Source: Dioscorea cayenensis subsp. rotundata (taxonomy: Eukaryota; Streptophyta; Magnoliopsida; Dioscoreales; Dioscoreaceae). From it: a DNA stretch of 64,000 bases. Position 1 is the first letter of the stretch. Every line of letters starts with the position of its first letter. Shown in pieces: positions 46,464-59,751 of the stretch. Below the pieces are notes generated by a model. It saw only the letters and a list, made by a program, of their open reading frames with translations, did not search any database and had not been told where the DNA came from. The stretch lies in contig NC_052489.1 of the NCBI RefSeq assembly GCF_009730915.1, positions 29,009,916 through 29,073,915 on the forward strand, read 5' to 3'. Both the position numbers and the translations under genes were made by a program.

Positions 46464-49400
46464 CACTGCATATATATGATCCAAGAAAACCCTAGAAAAC
46501 CAAGAAATCACAAACGAAACACCTCCAGGGAACCCTAGAACACCATGAAAACCCCAATCAAACCACCTCGCACGAGATCGGAGAGGAATCAGTGATGGAA
46601 TTGGGAGAGAATTTTGAGAAAAATTAGGGCTTTGATCGAGGCTTGTGAATCGATGTAGAAATAGGGCGAAGGGGAAGAGAGAACAACATGAATATGCGGT
46701 ATTATGTACCGCGGGAACCGGTTTAGAAAAACCGACATAGTTGCGTGTTCCACCGTCATTGGTTTGAATTCGATGCGGAGAATTGAAGGCATTGAATTAT
46801 GTCCAGTAACATTGCGACACGTGGACAGTTGATTTGTATTCAATGAACATATTTGGGTCAATGTGATTAACGTGAGAATAAAGATGCTCACTATGTTACA
46901 ATGGTCTTTTTTTCCTCCTTTTTATTAATAAATTAATTAGAGAAGATAATCTAAACATTTTAAATTAACATAATTAAAAAAATCACGAAAATTTTAAAAT
47001 TTAAGCATAAATACCCCCAAAAATCATGAAAATTTAAGCTTTTATTTTAAATTGACCAAACTTTGGATTTAATGAATATTAATTTAAAATAGATAATTAT
47101 TAAATAATACATATTTGTTGATATTAATATTTGATTAAAAAAGGATAATAATCCAAAAACCCATGTTAGATGCTTGGTGAAGGGGTTAAAAATCAAAACC
47201 AAAAATAAAAATCATAAAATATATATATATATATAATCACTATAGAAAATATCATCAATGATGCATGGCAATTCTTGAAATATTTATTAAAGGTTTGCAT
47301 TTTAAAGCCTAGCACATACCACACATTCCTTGCAGCCAAAGTACACATCAACATGTCCATGCCAACATGCAAAGCATCCCCATAAAAGCAATTAAATAAT
47401 AATAATTCAATTTGCTGTTTTTACACGAATTAAAAAAATATATATTTACATATATTAACTGCACAAAATATGCACAATAAAATAATACAAGATGATAGAG
47501 AAAATTATTTCATTAAATTATTTTGAGATCTCAAACAAAAGGTTGAGCATGGGACAACGCAATTGGGCAAATACCAACTATACAAATACAGAATTAGAGC
47601 ATATTACTACACATGAGCAGAATAAGAGTTTACTTTCTGCATTTTATTAAGAAAACCTGAAAATCATAGCATTTGTGATTTTTTAGTTTAATAATAATAA
47701 TAATTATAATTATAATAATTATAATAATGACCTATTGCTATGATGCCTAGATGGACATACAACAACAGTAGTTGAATAGAAAAAATTGGTGGGAGAGTTT
47801 CATGTTGCAACAAACTTGAAAATGCATAATTCAATTCGCCACAAACAAATGAAACAAACTTTTTCTTGTTTACTGGGCAAACAACAAAGATGGCAGATAA
47901 ACCCAATTCTCACAACATAGATGCAATCACAAAAAACAAAATGAATATCAAATCAAGATCGCTCTAACGTTCATGCGAGTACCTAACCACAGCAACAAAA
48001 TTAGTCAGAACATCAAAAACGAAAGCTAAAAAAGAGAGGAAAAATTAATTAAGAAACCGATCCTCTCGTACATGCCCAGCTCTTTGATTGGATTGGATTG
48101 GATTGGATTGGATTAGGTTAAATGGTCAGTACCATGTTCTTTTCATTCACTTGGCAAAAAGAGAAAACCCTAGATTCATTCATAACAATGGCACAAAAAG
48201 TCTTCAGTAGTTGAAGGTCTTAACCAACAAAATGACCAAATATCCAAAACCACATGTTCTCATGCCAATATGTGGATCTAAGTTGGTAGCAAGACTAATC
48301 AATATGCATTCAGTCTCGAAATCTGATTAGTAGTTATGACTACCACATGCACTGTGGAGTGTTCTATTTGTGCACAGAGCAGTTAGAGATGCAACAAAAA
48401 AATAAAATTGGAAAAAGAAAACAAAACCTTATAATTGTTGAATATCCTTATAAAATTAAGATTCTAAAAGATATAAACCCATCGAAGTATTTATGCAGGA
48501 ATCGGTTTTAAACAGGAGTATACAAGCAATTACTGATTTTGCCAAAATAAATCTATTTCAGCCAAGGAAAGTAACAGATATGTAAGGCAATTTTATAAGC
48601 TATAGCAATAACAAGTATGTCAGACAACACCACAAAAGATTGGCTGGGAAGAAAGTTATTGCCAGAAGCCTGGCTGTACATACACAAAGATTTAGACTTC
48701 AAACCATTATAGTGAGTATTAATAGGTACTAAATGATCGTTTGAGTGTACAATCAGAAGTTCCATTAATTGCAACAGGCACATGAATTGACCTAACACAT
48801 GCATATAATCAACACATTTGATCCCATTTTGTTTTCTTCCCAGTCAGATACAGAAATCTTGATGAGAAGTAAACAGGATACTCATCAGAACTACAGACAG
48901 CAAGTGATGGAGGAACAAGAATGTTAACAAACTTACTTGCAAGTACCAGCTCACCACCAACTTATATGAACTGATGTGTATCAATGGATGATCAATCCCC
49001 CACTTGTTTCCTCCAGATAATTCCTGAATAAAATGAGTCACGAAAGAAAAGGCAAATAGTCATGTTTTGCAAATAACTAGAACTTCCAAAACATTGAAGG
49101 AATATCTTTCTGTTGCTGAAGGAAATAAATTCATTGCAGCTCGGACACAAATACCAAAATGAACACGATGAATGTTATAGCTGACGCCTAATTTCAGGTT
49201 TCTTAGTTACATCATGCTTAGCAATCACTGTATGATCTCACGAAGAAGCTATATACATATTTGTTTACACTCTTACGGCATGTCTATTTGCACAATCCTG
49301 CTAATGGATCCTCAGAACACTATTTGACAATACTGCTAATGCAGAAAAAAACATTTTTGCCAGAATGTATATTAGCCACTTTTGTCACACCGCAATGGCG

Positions 49401-50396
49401 TCCTCATTGACATAAGCCAAATTAATAGATAGAGGGCTTAACTTTGGCATAACCACAAGCTGTTTGCACATCAGGCCATATGAAAATTTTTTTAAACAAA
49501 AACAAAATATAACTTGCTTCTTCCCAAAATTAAGGGAGAGCATAACATCACAAATAAGCTAACTATCAAGACAAATAAGGTTTTCTAAGTGACCTGCTGT
49601 TCGGAATGGCCTGCGCTCCACAGCCAAGTAGGTGTTCTATATGAAGTAATGCACTATTTCAAACACATACAGAGTTTTCCCTATTCACAATGTACAGTTT
49701 ATTTCAAAAAATTGAATATGCACAAACCACTACACAAGCAAGCCTTGTTTGGATCAAATGGCATACAAAAAATGAAAAACCTCCTGAAAAGCTCAAAACA
49801 AATCACAAAAAGCTTGTCCTGAGGCTAATGCAGGACTCTTGACACAAAAAACCTTGAGTGATTCACCTCATATACCAATGCACACATTTGCATACAAGAG
49901 ACACACTGCATCAAATGCACAACGGAAAATGACAAATGCACTTAGCTAATTAGTGACAAATCAGTTACACCAAATGGCTAATTGTCTAGTTGACCTACTA
50001 CATAGATATAACAAAGAAGAAGAAGAAGAAAGGAAAGAAAGAAAGAAAAATATTAGCAAAAAAAATTTACCATGCCGAACTATTTCATGAAAATTGTCAA
50101 TACCAGCACAGTTTAGCAATAAATAAATTAACACTGGTCAATAAGTACATCAAATAGCTCAAACAACAAACAGTTCCACTCAAAATATTTGAACAGAAGC
50201 ATTACCAACAACTACAGAAAAACAATAGCCTAGGCCATCAGTCATGAATTCCAGACATTGGGAGAAACTAAAAAAAGAAAGAGCGATGAACAAATATGTT
50301 TGGAGAAGCATGAACACTCCAAACTTGAACATGTTCAGTTCACATAAAAAATAACTACATAGTTTCATTGATCACATATCCAACTTATTTAGCGAA

Positions 50397-50470
<74 letters not shown>

Positions 50471-51177
50471 GAAAGAAAGAAAGAAAAATATCCGGATGAG
50501 GGGAGAAGAAACATTTTACATTTTATATATGCCAGTACAATGATTGCCAATGGTAGCAAAAGAGTGATTAAAGGCTCTGTGTGACATTTTCATAAAACCA
50601 TCACGAGAAACAACTCCTGCAACAACCTACAATTCAAATTCCAAATGTTCAGAATTCAGGCATGCCCATTGCAGGGCATAAATTGTTCCTATACTTGAAA
50701 TTTAATTTCAATGGCTGAGATAAATGAAATTAAGCATTTCCACACAAAACAAATCTTCCTGTAGCTAACCATGGACTTGCAATTTCAAATATAGGAACAA
50801 TTTATGCTCAATGCTAAAATGAACTGAAGTCACCCTCCAACACACTTCCATATATGTTCAATTGTGTTTTGGTTCCGCGCGTTTTTAATTTCCATTTACA
50901 ACCTTATGAAAATATATCATCTCATTATTCACTACTTAAGACTTCCTGTAATAACAGAATCCATCTCAAATACTCCATGGATAACAACATAGAGACATAG
51001 ACATTTCGATTTCAGTAATAATTTTTCCACTAATAATTTTATACAAAGGCTTGCACATTCAATGCTGAAATTATAAGTTTAAACTTTATGAAGAACAACA
51101 TAGAAATAAAGCACATAAATCCAGTTCTAATAATCTATTACCATACTAAGGAACCCCATATCCATAAAAACCTCACC
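46464..51177. other. Intergenic DNA, no gene seen
   Basis: The CAF1 leader (several accctaga elements, 46488-46545) is followed by 4.5 kb of AT-rich DNA without any exon I can recognise on either strand. It has a pentanucleotide run of gattg (48086-48115) and a compound microsatellite AAAT/AAT/AAAG at 50395-50487. The end of the interval is probably the RTF2 3' UTR. Confidence 0.55.
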
Positions 51178-52211
51178 TCAGTTCCTTCCAAGGGGAAGCG
51201 ATCTGCAAGAATATGTCTCCTTGAAATTCGACTTCTTCTTTGATGAAATAAAAATAGATTCATAAACTTCCTTGGTAGCATTAGCTGGCACAGCAATCCC
51301 GGCCTTGAACTTCTTGTGATCTCGATCCTTCCTCCCGTCTTCAATCTCATCCCCACATCCTCTCTTCGCACCATCAACAAAAGCCCCCAATGCCTTCTTC
51401 TCCTTCCTCTCTTTCACCTTCCCCACTTTTCCCCTCTCCTCCTCCATCCTCTCCCTCAAAGCCGCCACCTCCTCAGCAGTCCCATTGATCACAATCTTCT
51501 CTGAGTCCGCAAACTCCTTATGGCAAACCAAACAAGCTGAAGTCTTGACCTCTTTGAATGCCTTAACACTTAAAACATGCCCACAACCCCGGATCGCAAG
51601 AAACCCATATTTTCCATTGAATTCAAGCCCGGTGATCGGGCACTGGAACTTCGCCTCTGAATCACTCCGCCCAGGGACAGGAGAGAGATGAACAGGAATC
51701 ATATCTTTGAGCCCGCGGATGTGGCTGAAGGCCTTGGGGAGCTTCTTGTGAATCAAGGCCTCGACAAGGGGCTCCTTGTTGAACAGCGAGCCAAGGCGAT
51801 CGATGACAACTGGGGGAGCGAGTGGCTCCGACGAAAGAGCGCAGGTGGTCCAGCGAGAGAGACGAGTCTCGTTAGGATCGACCTTGTCAGGCTTTTTCAC
51901 CGCGTACATATTGAGGTAGCAGTCGCGGGACTCGGCTCCGGTGGCACCGCCATCGCCGCCGCCGCCGCGGAGGCGGAGGCGGAGGGGTGAGGGAAGGAAG
52001 GAGGGCGGTGGAGATTGGGGTTGAATCGGGTAGAGGCCTTCCATTGGAGGTGAAGTACGAGTCTAGGGTTATGATTTGGGATCGGGGAAGGAGGAGGGAT
52101 TTGAGATGGGAGAGAGTGAGGAATTGTGATGGATTTAGGGTTAGGGTTTGGAAGCGGGGGTTGAGATCAGGGGGTTTGGATGAGGAGTTGAAGTTCCTTC
52201 TGATGATCCAT
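51178..52211 (-). CDS. RTF2: RTF2 homologue with hidden N-terminal ubiquitin-like domain
   Basis: Replication termination factor 2 family, a nuclear RING-like protein. The plant member is reported to be needed for pre-mRNA splicing. The C-terminal 250 residues are open and clear: GGGGDGGATGAESRDCYLNM; AVKKPDKVDPNETRLSRW; the Cys/His cluster CPITGLEFNGKYGFLAIRGC, GCGH and ACLVCHKEF; and a basic tail. The uninterrupted frame would start at ATG 52042-52044, but its first ~20 residues are out of frame. From the upstream ATG at 52209-52211, after removing one C from C5 (GGGGG 52170-52174) and one from C4 (GGGG 51984-51987), the frame reads a beta-grasp-like ubiquitin-type region (MDHQKELQLLIQTPDLN; TLDSYFTSNGRPLPDSTP) ending LRLRLRGGGGDGG, joined directly to RTF2. 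Length 1034 nt is 2 modulo 3, fitting two insertions. Corrected length is 343 residues. Confidence 0.92.
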
Positions 52212-52300
52212 TTCTAGGGTTTCGCTTTTCTCCAATCGCGGGCTTGAAGAGACGAAGAGTTTCTGTATATCTATATATATCGAGCTCACCGTCACAGGCG
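52212..52300 (-). promoter_or_regulatory. RTF2 core promoter and leader
   Basis: Directly upstream of the inferred RTF2 start lies gaaaccctagaa (52212-52223, minus strand), a common plant leader element. A TATA-like tatatatag is at about 52271-52280 on the minus strand. The spacing supports initiation at the upstream ATG (52211) and not the downstream one (52044). Confidence 0.4.
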
Positions 52301-53153
52301 TTGTAAACGGGTCGGATCTGGGAGAGCAGACCCAAACCCGAAAACACTTAGAGTTTGAGCCAGCTTAGGAAATGTCTCCATGTTAAAGTAATAAACAAAT
52401 ATTTATATTTTTTTTTTTTTAAAAAAAAGTATATAAGACAATTTATTTATTATATTAAGAAAAACTTCATGTAAATCATATAAAATCATATAATAACTGT
52501 GTTTATTAATTTTATAAGATTTTATCTTTATATATCTTCGTAAGAACACTACTTAGAAAACAATAAAGTTGCATATTTTTTTATCAAAAGATAAATAATC
52601 CTATTTTCAGAGACATATCATTAAACCTCTATAATAGTGCTCAAAGCATTACATCTTCCATGCCGAGTTAGGATTTACCTGACAAAAATTTCGTTACATT
52701 GAATTAATAAAAACAAATACATCTACTTTAAGAATAAACCTGTTCAAGGGTTGAGCTACTCGCCTAAACCTGAAAATCCGCCTAAAAATTAAGAGAGCTT
52801 GGACAAATATATAAGACTTGATGACCGGGTCTTGGATTAAAAAAAAAGTCATTTTAAAAACAGGCCAGGTTTAGTTTTCATTGTTAAAAGCCCGAGTTCG
52901 GCTTAGTCATGTATTCATCATGCTTCTTTTGAAGAAATTTGGGTTGATATGCAAAACCACAGTGATTCATCACAATCACAGATTCACAAAAAAAAAAAGC
53001 AACCAAAAAAAAATACATGGCCAAATAAAAGTCATACAAATAAATGCATCCTGGAGATATTCAGATTGACATTACAGTAAACCAAAGATTAAAAATGGAA
53101 GCACTCTGTTTGAGATTGATGTGATTCATAAACTAGGGTGAAAACACAAGAAC
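52301..53153. other. Intergenic DNA between RTF2 and GCP2
   Basis: AT-rich, with poly-A/T tracts and no supported ORF. The last stretch is probably the GCP2 3' UTR. Confidence 0.5.
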
Positions 53154-56100
53154 TCATTGATCGGTCCCCACTCCGAGGATGCATTGTGCGAGCCGTGTTA
53201 AGTATGGCTCTGTTTGTGAATTGTTGCTCAAAAGAGGTACCAGACTGTGAAGCTCGGCATTGAATTCCTTCTCGAAATTCCTGCAAATACAGGAAGTGAA
53301 AACTGTATCAGGACATGTTATCGAATAATTGGTGAAATCACAAGCGTTGAGTCCTAGTTTTTATTACATGATGGAATCTGATATAGTACTGTTCTCTGCA
53401 GCTGATTTTAGTGTCGGACTATTAATCCTTGATCTTCTCAATCTGGACTTTGACATTCTAGATGAAGCTTCAGCTGCATCGTCCGGCTCAGAGTTATAGA
53501 CTGATGGTATCAATAGCTGAATGGAGCATGCGTACCTAAGGCATATCGCTTTGAGTTTCTCCAGCTTCTGCATATAGATGATGTATGTACTTAGGCAAAA
53601 GGCAAAGAGGAAGTATTGGTCAATAGAATGACTATTACAAGCACTGTAAATCAGATATTTCATGAGCTGCTTATGAAGTATTGGCGTCTTTACATGAAAA
53701 AATTTACAAAAATTTTTTTAGAAAAGCACGAATTTGAATGTAGCTGATTTCCCAAAATTGCCGGCAAAAATAACAAACCTTGGCCCTGAAATTAGACATG
53801 TTCTAATGTCACAACAGCTGTTTGGAGCAATCTTGAGATCTAATATTAACGACGCAATGAAGGCTGTGTCTGAAAGTTGGCTACGTTATATATCCTTTGC
53901 ATGGCATCCCTATGGGCGATAGTATAAGATCAGGCCCTCTTTCTAACTAGACTTTTTCCTAGAAATAGCACTAACCCAACCAAAGCATTCATTTGACTCC
54001 CTCTAATTTTATCATCGGATGAACAAAGCATAAGAAACTAAATTAAAATAATATGAGCATTCCCTAGGTTATATAAATATAAAATTGAGGGAAATAAAAA
54101 CAAATATTAGATGCTAAATGGTATCGCATAGTAACCATATTTAACATTTTTTGCTTGATTTTGAATGAAAGAACAAGATAGGTTCCACACGGATGAGCGC
54201 GCATTGTTCACCAGAAAATTTCACCACTTCATACTTCATAGCTGAACATAATTCAAGTGTAGTTTTATGAAATGTGCAGTAAACTGAAGCAATAAAAGTC
54301 AATAGGAAATCCTTTAGGGGTAAAACAGAGAATGACATTATTTGAAATGACCTCACATCTATATGGCAAACAAAGAAGATGACAAAGTAATTGCATTTAT
54401 GTTGCACTAAAGGATCACACATAAAATAAGTCATTCTTACTATGTGGTAATATATTAGAAAATAGATAACACAGTAATGAAGAATAAAAAAAATATACGC
54501 AGGTCAATTAGATTTGCTACAACTGGAAAAGAAAAAGGACTTCTCATATAGAGAAACTGGATATACTTTTGATCAGCAAAGAAGCGTAAATACACCAGAT
54601 GAGCACATAAAACTAATAAAAATCATGCTCAGTCTATATACAATGCTATCTTATAACATGTATAAACAAGCACTTTATCAACTTTCACAAACAGGCAGGC
54701 AGAATATGCACCTTGAGAAGCTGAGGCCAAAGGAGCAGGCATTCTTTCAAACATTTTTGGAGGAAGAAATCGTGAAATTGGATAACCTGTTATCATGCTT
54801 AAAAATGAAAACCAAGTATACTGATGATTACATTTAAGTCAAGATAGACTATCACTAGAGTAGGAAATACCTCATCTATGCTCTTCACATTTCGAAGACG
54901 ATTATGCATTAAATGCCAATTTGGTTCAAGAACCTAAATTTTAAACATTATAACTGTCAGAAAATTTCAATGAATAAAGGCTTATATAACTACAGAAACC
55001 ACACATTACCTCAAAAGTCAAATAATGCAAAAGACTGTTTATGAACATCAGCATGCTGCGGCAAAGTAACGAAGATCGTGATATGGCTGTTCCAAGTGTG
55101 TTAAGGCAACGAAATCCCTACAAAAAGATGACAATAAATAGAAAAGTACAGCATTTGTGAAAGAAAAGATAATGAAGAAGAAAATAAACATACTTGATGT
55201 ACTTGCCACGCCACACATAGCTGCCGGTTGACATGCTTACAGTGAAAAAGGAACCGGAAAATCAACTGGTATTTTGTTAAAGCTTTTCTTGAAATAACTA
55301 GTGATAATGGCCACTGAACCTGCAATACTTAAGAGTTAAAGGTCATGCACAAAAGTGGTCCCGGTGGTAAATGACAAACTAGCAATGGACAAAAGTCAGA
55401 TACCTTGTAACTGAGGGAGAACGTCTCCAAGCCAGTAACCCTAACAGGCTTGGTCAGGTCATCACCATCACCATCACCAACAGTTTCACCCAAATTCGAA
55501 GGGTAAGGGGAATCCAGATCTTTAAGAATGGACAACCTCTTGAGCAATGATGTTCTTTCCTAAGAGGCAGATGATAAACAGGAAAAGTTGCCAAATTAAT
55601 CAATTGTTAAGTGCAAGCATTTACAACTAATACAACTTACCACACAGCATGCTAATTCCTCATGGCATGGATCTGCTGCTGCAGCAGTGGTGCGCAAAGC
55701 AAGGTCAAGAAGCGACTGTTGAAATAATACCACAAATTTAACTTTAACTCATCTTTAGCAGGGATATATACGCAAAACAGAAAAAAGAGAAAAAATCAAT
55801 AATGTTATACTGTTTCCAACCTGCAACTTCTCGACAGAAATTTCATCAGGTCTTTTAGCAAGCTCATCTCGAGCAATATCCATGAAATGGACCAAAAAAT
55901 CACCCTGGAATACAATGGACACCTTAAGAGAATCATTTTTCAAAATAACATTCACAAAAAGGAGTAACAACTTAGTGGCCTGCCTAGCAACTTTAGCATT
56001 AAAAATTGTTCACAAGAAGAAAAATCTGGACTTATTAAGATGCAGAAAGATCAAATGTTCAAAACAACCACAATGAGAAATATTAACTAGTAAAAAATAT

Positions 56101-59100
56101 AAATAATAATAAATCAAACTTTGACTTACTGCCTCACAAGCAAGGACCTTTTTATCATGTGCAACAAAGAAGATTTATGGGGGTGAAGCAAATTGCACAG
56201 TATAGACAAAAACTAGTTAACCCAGAAACATCTCAGGGTATGCAGACCCATGGATACACCTATTTGAAAAGCAAAATGAAAAATAAATAACATATAGTAC
56301 CTGGTCAAGAAGTAAATATCGCTTCATTGCTCGGAGTTTCCCAATCAGATCATACTGCAGAAAGAATTTAACTATTCTGATATCAGATCCTAAACAGAAG
56401 CCAAAGGTGAAAGAATGATTTTGTCAGTAATAAAAAAAACTAGCTGAAAGGGTACCAGTAGATTATTCAAAAAGAAAAAGGTCATACCTTGTCTTTCATA
56501 AGATTCAAAAGTTCACAACTTGCAAAATCATAAGCAGTTTTGATACATTCAAAATACTGATGATTTGATCCAAAGGTCATCAGTTTTGAATTTTCTGACA
56601 CAGGGACCTAAGCATATGACAAATTAGAAGTGTTGATGGCTATGCGAAAGCCAGTGCCTGATGAACTACATAACAGCTAAGAACAACAAAAGAATACCTG
56701 AACATTGTGCCCACATTCTCTCATTACATTCAAGTACTTTCCAGTTGTTAAAATTGTCCCAGAAACACTTGTAAGGAAGCTAGGGATGCTATCTTTGAGG
56801 CTATAGCGCTGTTGCCAATACTTGGCGTCATAATCCTGTGTAAGGCTTTCCTACAAAGATGAATATTAAATAGCATTGAGGCACAAGATGTAATAGCAAC
56901 TCCTAAACAGGTAATGAGCATAAAAAACAGCAGCTTATCCAACAAAATAAACTAGATACCTTCTGCAGTGCCTTGTTCCCTGCAATGAAAAACTCACCAT
57001 AAGGATCATCAATAACCCCTTCATAAACCCACCTGAAGACAAAATCATCAATCGCATACTCTGAAGACTCCACAAAATGTCAACAGGTAAATCATCAGAT
57101 GGAAAGAATCAATATTAAAGTATGTTATAGCATAAAAGGAATAAGAGAAGGCCAAAAGCATTTCCAATGAATAAAAATTTAAGGGAAACTAATAAAACAA
57201 ATGTGCCCCCCATAGGCCAAGGATACCTCTCCAATATGCACATATATGCAGAGTTGGCACATTGTGTCATCTTCTCTAGCAATGATCGAACTGCATTATC
57301 ACCTGCCATAGCCTTAGCCTGTGATTACAAGAAGATGATGATAAAAAAAATCATGACAAATTTTCCAATTCCCATTTAACAAAACAAATTCACAGATCTT
57401 CTCAAATAAGTTCAAAATACATAAAGAGAAGTATATAACCAACCGAACACAGATGAAAGGTAAAAAATTCAGAGGCTCTTTACCTGACTCTGCAAGAGGT
57501 TGAGAGTGGCAGAACCAAACAAATTATCCGCAGAAACTTTCTCAACCACAATGCCCAAAGCATGCAGTGAGCCCATCATTGGCTGAACATAGCAGACAGG
57601 GTAAAAATCACAAAGTTATCAATGATGCAAATGGAGGTGCTGTTTTCAAGCAAAAACAAACATCCTACCTGACAATAAAACCATAATCCCTGAACAGAAA
57701 GTCTTCCTATGCGGAACTGATGCTCCAGCTGCGCCACCATGGCCTGGTAATCCTGATTACAAGTGAAAGAATAAATGGATAACATGAGAAATAATAGTAA
57801 AATAGTAGAGCATTCATTCATATGCAAAGGAAACCATAACGTGAATAAACATAAAAATGTTGTAAATGGCAAAGGTATCATATATTCTAGAGGGGGAAAA
57901 AAGTAAATCAATGACCACTTTTTCTCAAAAAAAAGGTATCTTATCAACAATTTTTAGGGCTGGCTGTGAATAAATTATTCATTTATTGGCAAATGAAACC
58001 ACAAACTATATAAAAATGTTGCATATGGCAAAAGAGTCATATATGATGGAGAAGGCAAGCAATCAGTAAACACTGTTTCCAAATCTTGATTTAGTGATGA
58101 TCATGGATAAAACATTCAATGAGAGACAACTTAAACCATAACTGAAATAAATTGTCTGCATATTAAGAGAGTCGATTGCTGGATCACAGAGAAAAAGACA
58201 AGTGATCAGTGATCACTGTTCTCAAATAAAGGTATCTCCAAGATCCAACAATGGAATATAGTGATGGTCATGAATATTAACATTGTTGGACCAGGCATTT
58301 CCCTTGCACTAACTAGTCTTAGCCAAAATCATAGAAATCTCAACACCATTTTGCCTTTTAATTGATTAGCTAGGTAAGGCCCTTTTTACTGTTCTTTGTC
58401 AGATTAAAATTCCAATAGCCTTGAACATGCGCGTAACACCAAGATCCAAAATGAAATAAAGCTCGCTAATGATCACATTTTTACATTTTATCCAATAGAA
58501 AATATAAATTCAACAAAAACTTAAAGAAAATTTTGTTTCTTTAGGTCCTCTTCAAGCTTTAGAACTCTAGTTGGTCTTAAATGGACCGCTAGTATATATG
58601 TATAAAAAATAAAAAATAAAAAAGCATTGGTTCACCCTACATCATTCTGAACATCAGCTAAATGGCATTTATGCAAATCAACTGGCAAACTTTTCTTCCC
58701 TTGACTACAAACATATGTTATGACTAAGTGCCAGATATAAGCATATGAAAGGACAATTCCAAAATAACCATAATCAATATTTCCTAAAATGAGTCAGTTT
58801 GCTAACAGAAAGTTGAAGTGATTGAATCTTTATTTTCCCACATCCACTCTATCACAGAACGATCTATATTTGTGTGAAATATCTTAAGACCAAACTTTGT
58901 CATAAAACGACTGTAATTTATGATTCTGCATGATCATGCAACAAAGCTTGGGTATAAAAAGCAACACCACTGGGAAAGACAAAGAAGGACATTTACCAAA
59001 AGAAGGGCCCTCAGAGCAGCAGCAAATGCATGGTTAACAAGGCCACTCTTGAACTGCGATTTTGCCTCCACAAACTGGCTGACTAAGAGATAGTTCTCAC

Positions 59101-59751
59101 AGAGAGGAAATATCCGCTGTGTCAATTCCTGGACATTGGCATAGCTTTCCAATCAGTCCCTATTCCCTTCTTCAAAACCCCAACCTCACAAATCACCTCC
59201 CCCTCACCTGCAGCGCCAAATCCATTGATGGATCAATCTGAAAAACCACACGGCTTTCCTTCCCCCGCACTCCCTTTATCGATATGTACCGCCCCTAAAC
59301 ACCCATCAGAGCATACAGCAAATCATCAATGACCAACAACTCCTAAATTTCCACCAAAAACAACAACTCTTCATCATCTCATCATCAACGTCTACAAAAT
59401 TTCCCAAATTTTGCAAGCTAATACCTGAACTGAAACAGGATAAGATCCAATCACATTCTCCGAACCGCGACTGCAAATAAACAGATCAAAACAATGAGAT
59501 TCACTGAAATCAAACTCAAATCACAGCAAAATTGTCAGTAGTACCAGAATGTCTCCACGGGGTAGGGTTTAGCTCCGGACGGCTGAGGAGGCACCTTGAT
59601 TTCCTAGGTTTTGAAGAAGAAAATCAGTAATAGATTGAAATAGACAAAGATTTGGGAAGTCGAGCATCCAGTGAGTGAGTACCAGGTGGAATCGGCCGGT
59701 GAGGAATGGGCGCTCAACATTCCACCGAGGGGTCGCCGGCGCCGTCTCCAT
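53154..59751 (-). CDS. GCP2: Gamma-tubulin complex protein 2 (GCP2/Spc97 family)
   Basis: Twenty-one exons: 59683-59751, 59545-59603, 59425-59470, 59208-59294, 58997-59128, 57669-57752, 57484-57582, 57227-57318, 56960-57032, 56698-56850, 56488-56607, 56301-56354, 55821-55904, 55641-55715, 55404-55559, 55194-55319, 55010-55117, 54871-54933, 54712-54786, 53368-53567, 53154-53280. All have GT-AG borders and compatible phases. They sum to 2082 nt, 693 residues, the usual GCP2 size. The protein is a core subunit of the gamma-tubulin small complex that nucleates microtubules. Recognisable parts: N-terminus [20 protein letters not shown]1 region ([66 protein letters not shown] block); GRIP2 region ([30 protein letters not shown]). 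No frameshift was found. At the exon 2/3 join a Trp expected in the family (F-W-S-G-S) reads Cys-Arg. Confidence 0.95.

Noticed and set aside
46092..46538. 148-codon plus-strand ORF over CAF1
   Set aside because: Antisense shadow of the CAF1 coding frame with no domain of its own.
52042..52044. ATG at 52044 as the RTF2 start
   Set aside because: The residues it adds before LRLRLRGG are out of frame relative to the upstream ubiquitin-like coding text; the homologous frame begins at 52211.
52133..52151. Telo-box-like aaaccctaaccctaaa upstream of the apparent RTF2 ORF
   Set aside because: It falls inside the inferred coding region (Thr-Leu-Thr-Leu-Asn), so it need not be regulatory.
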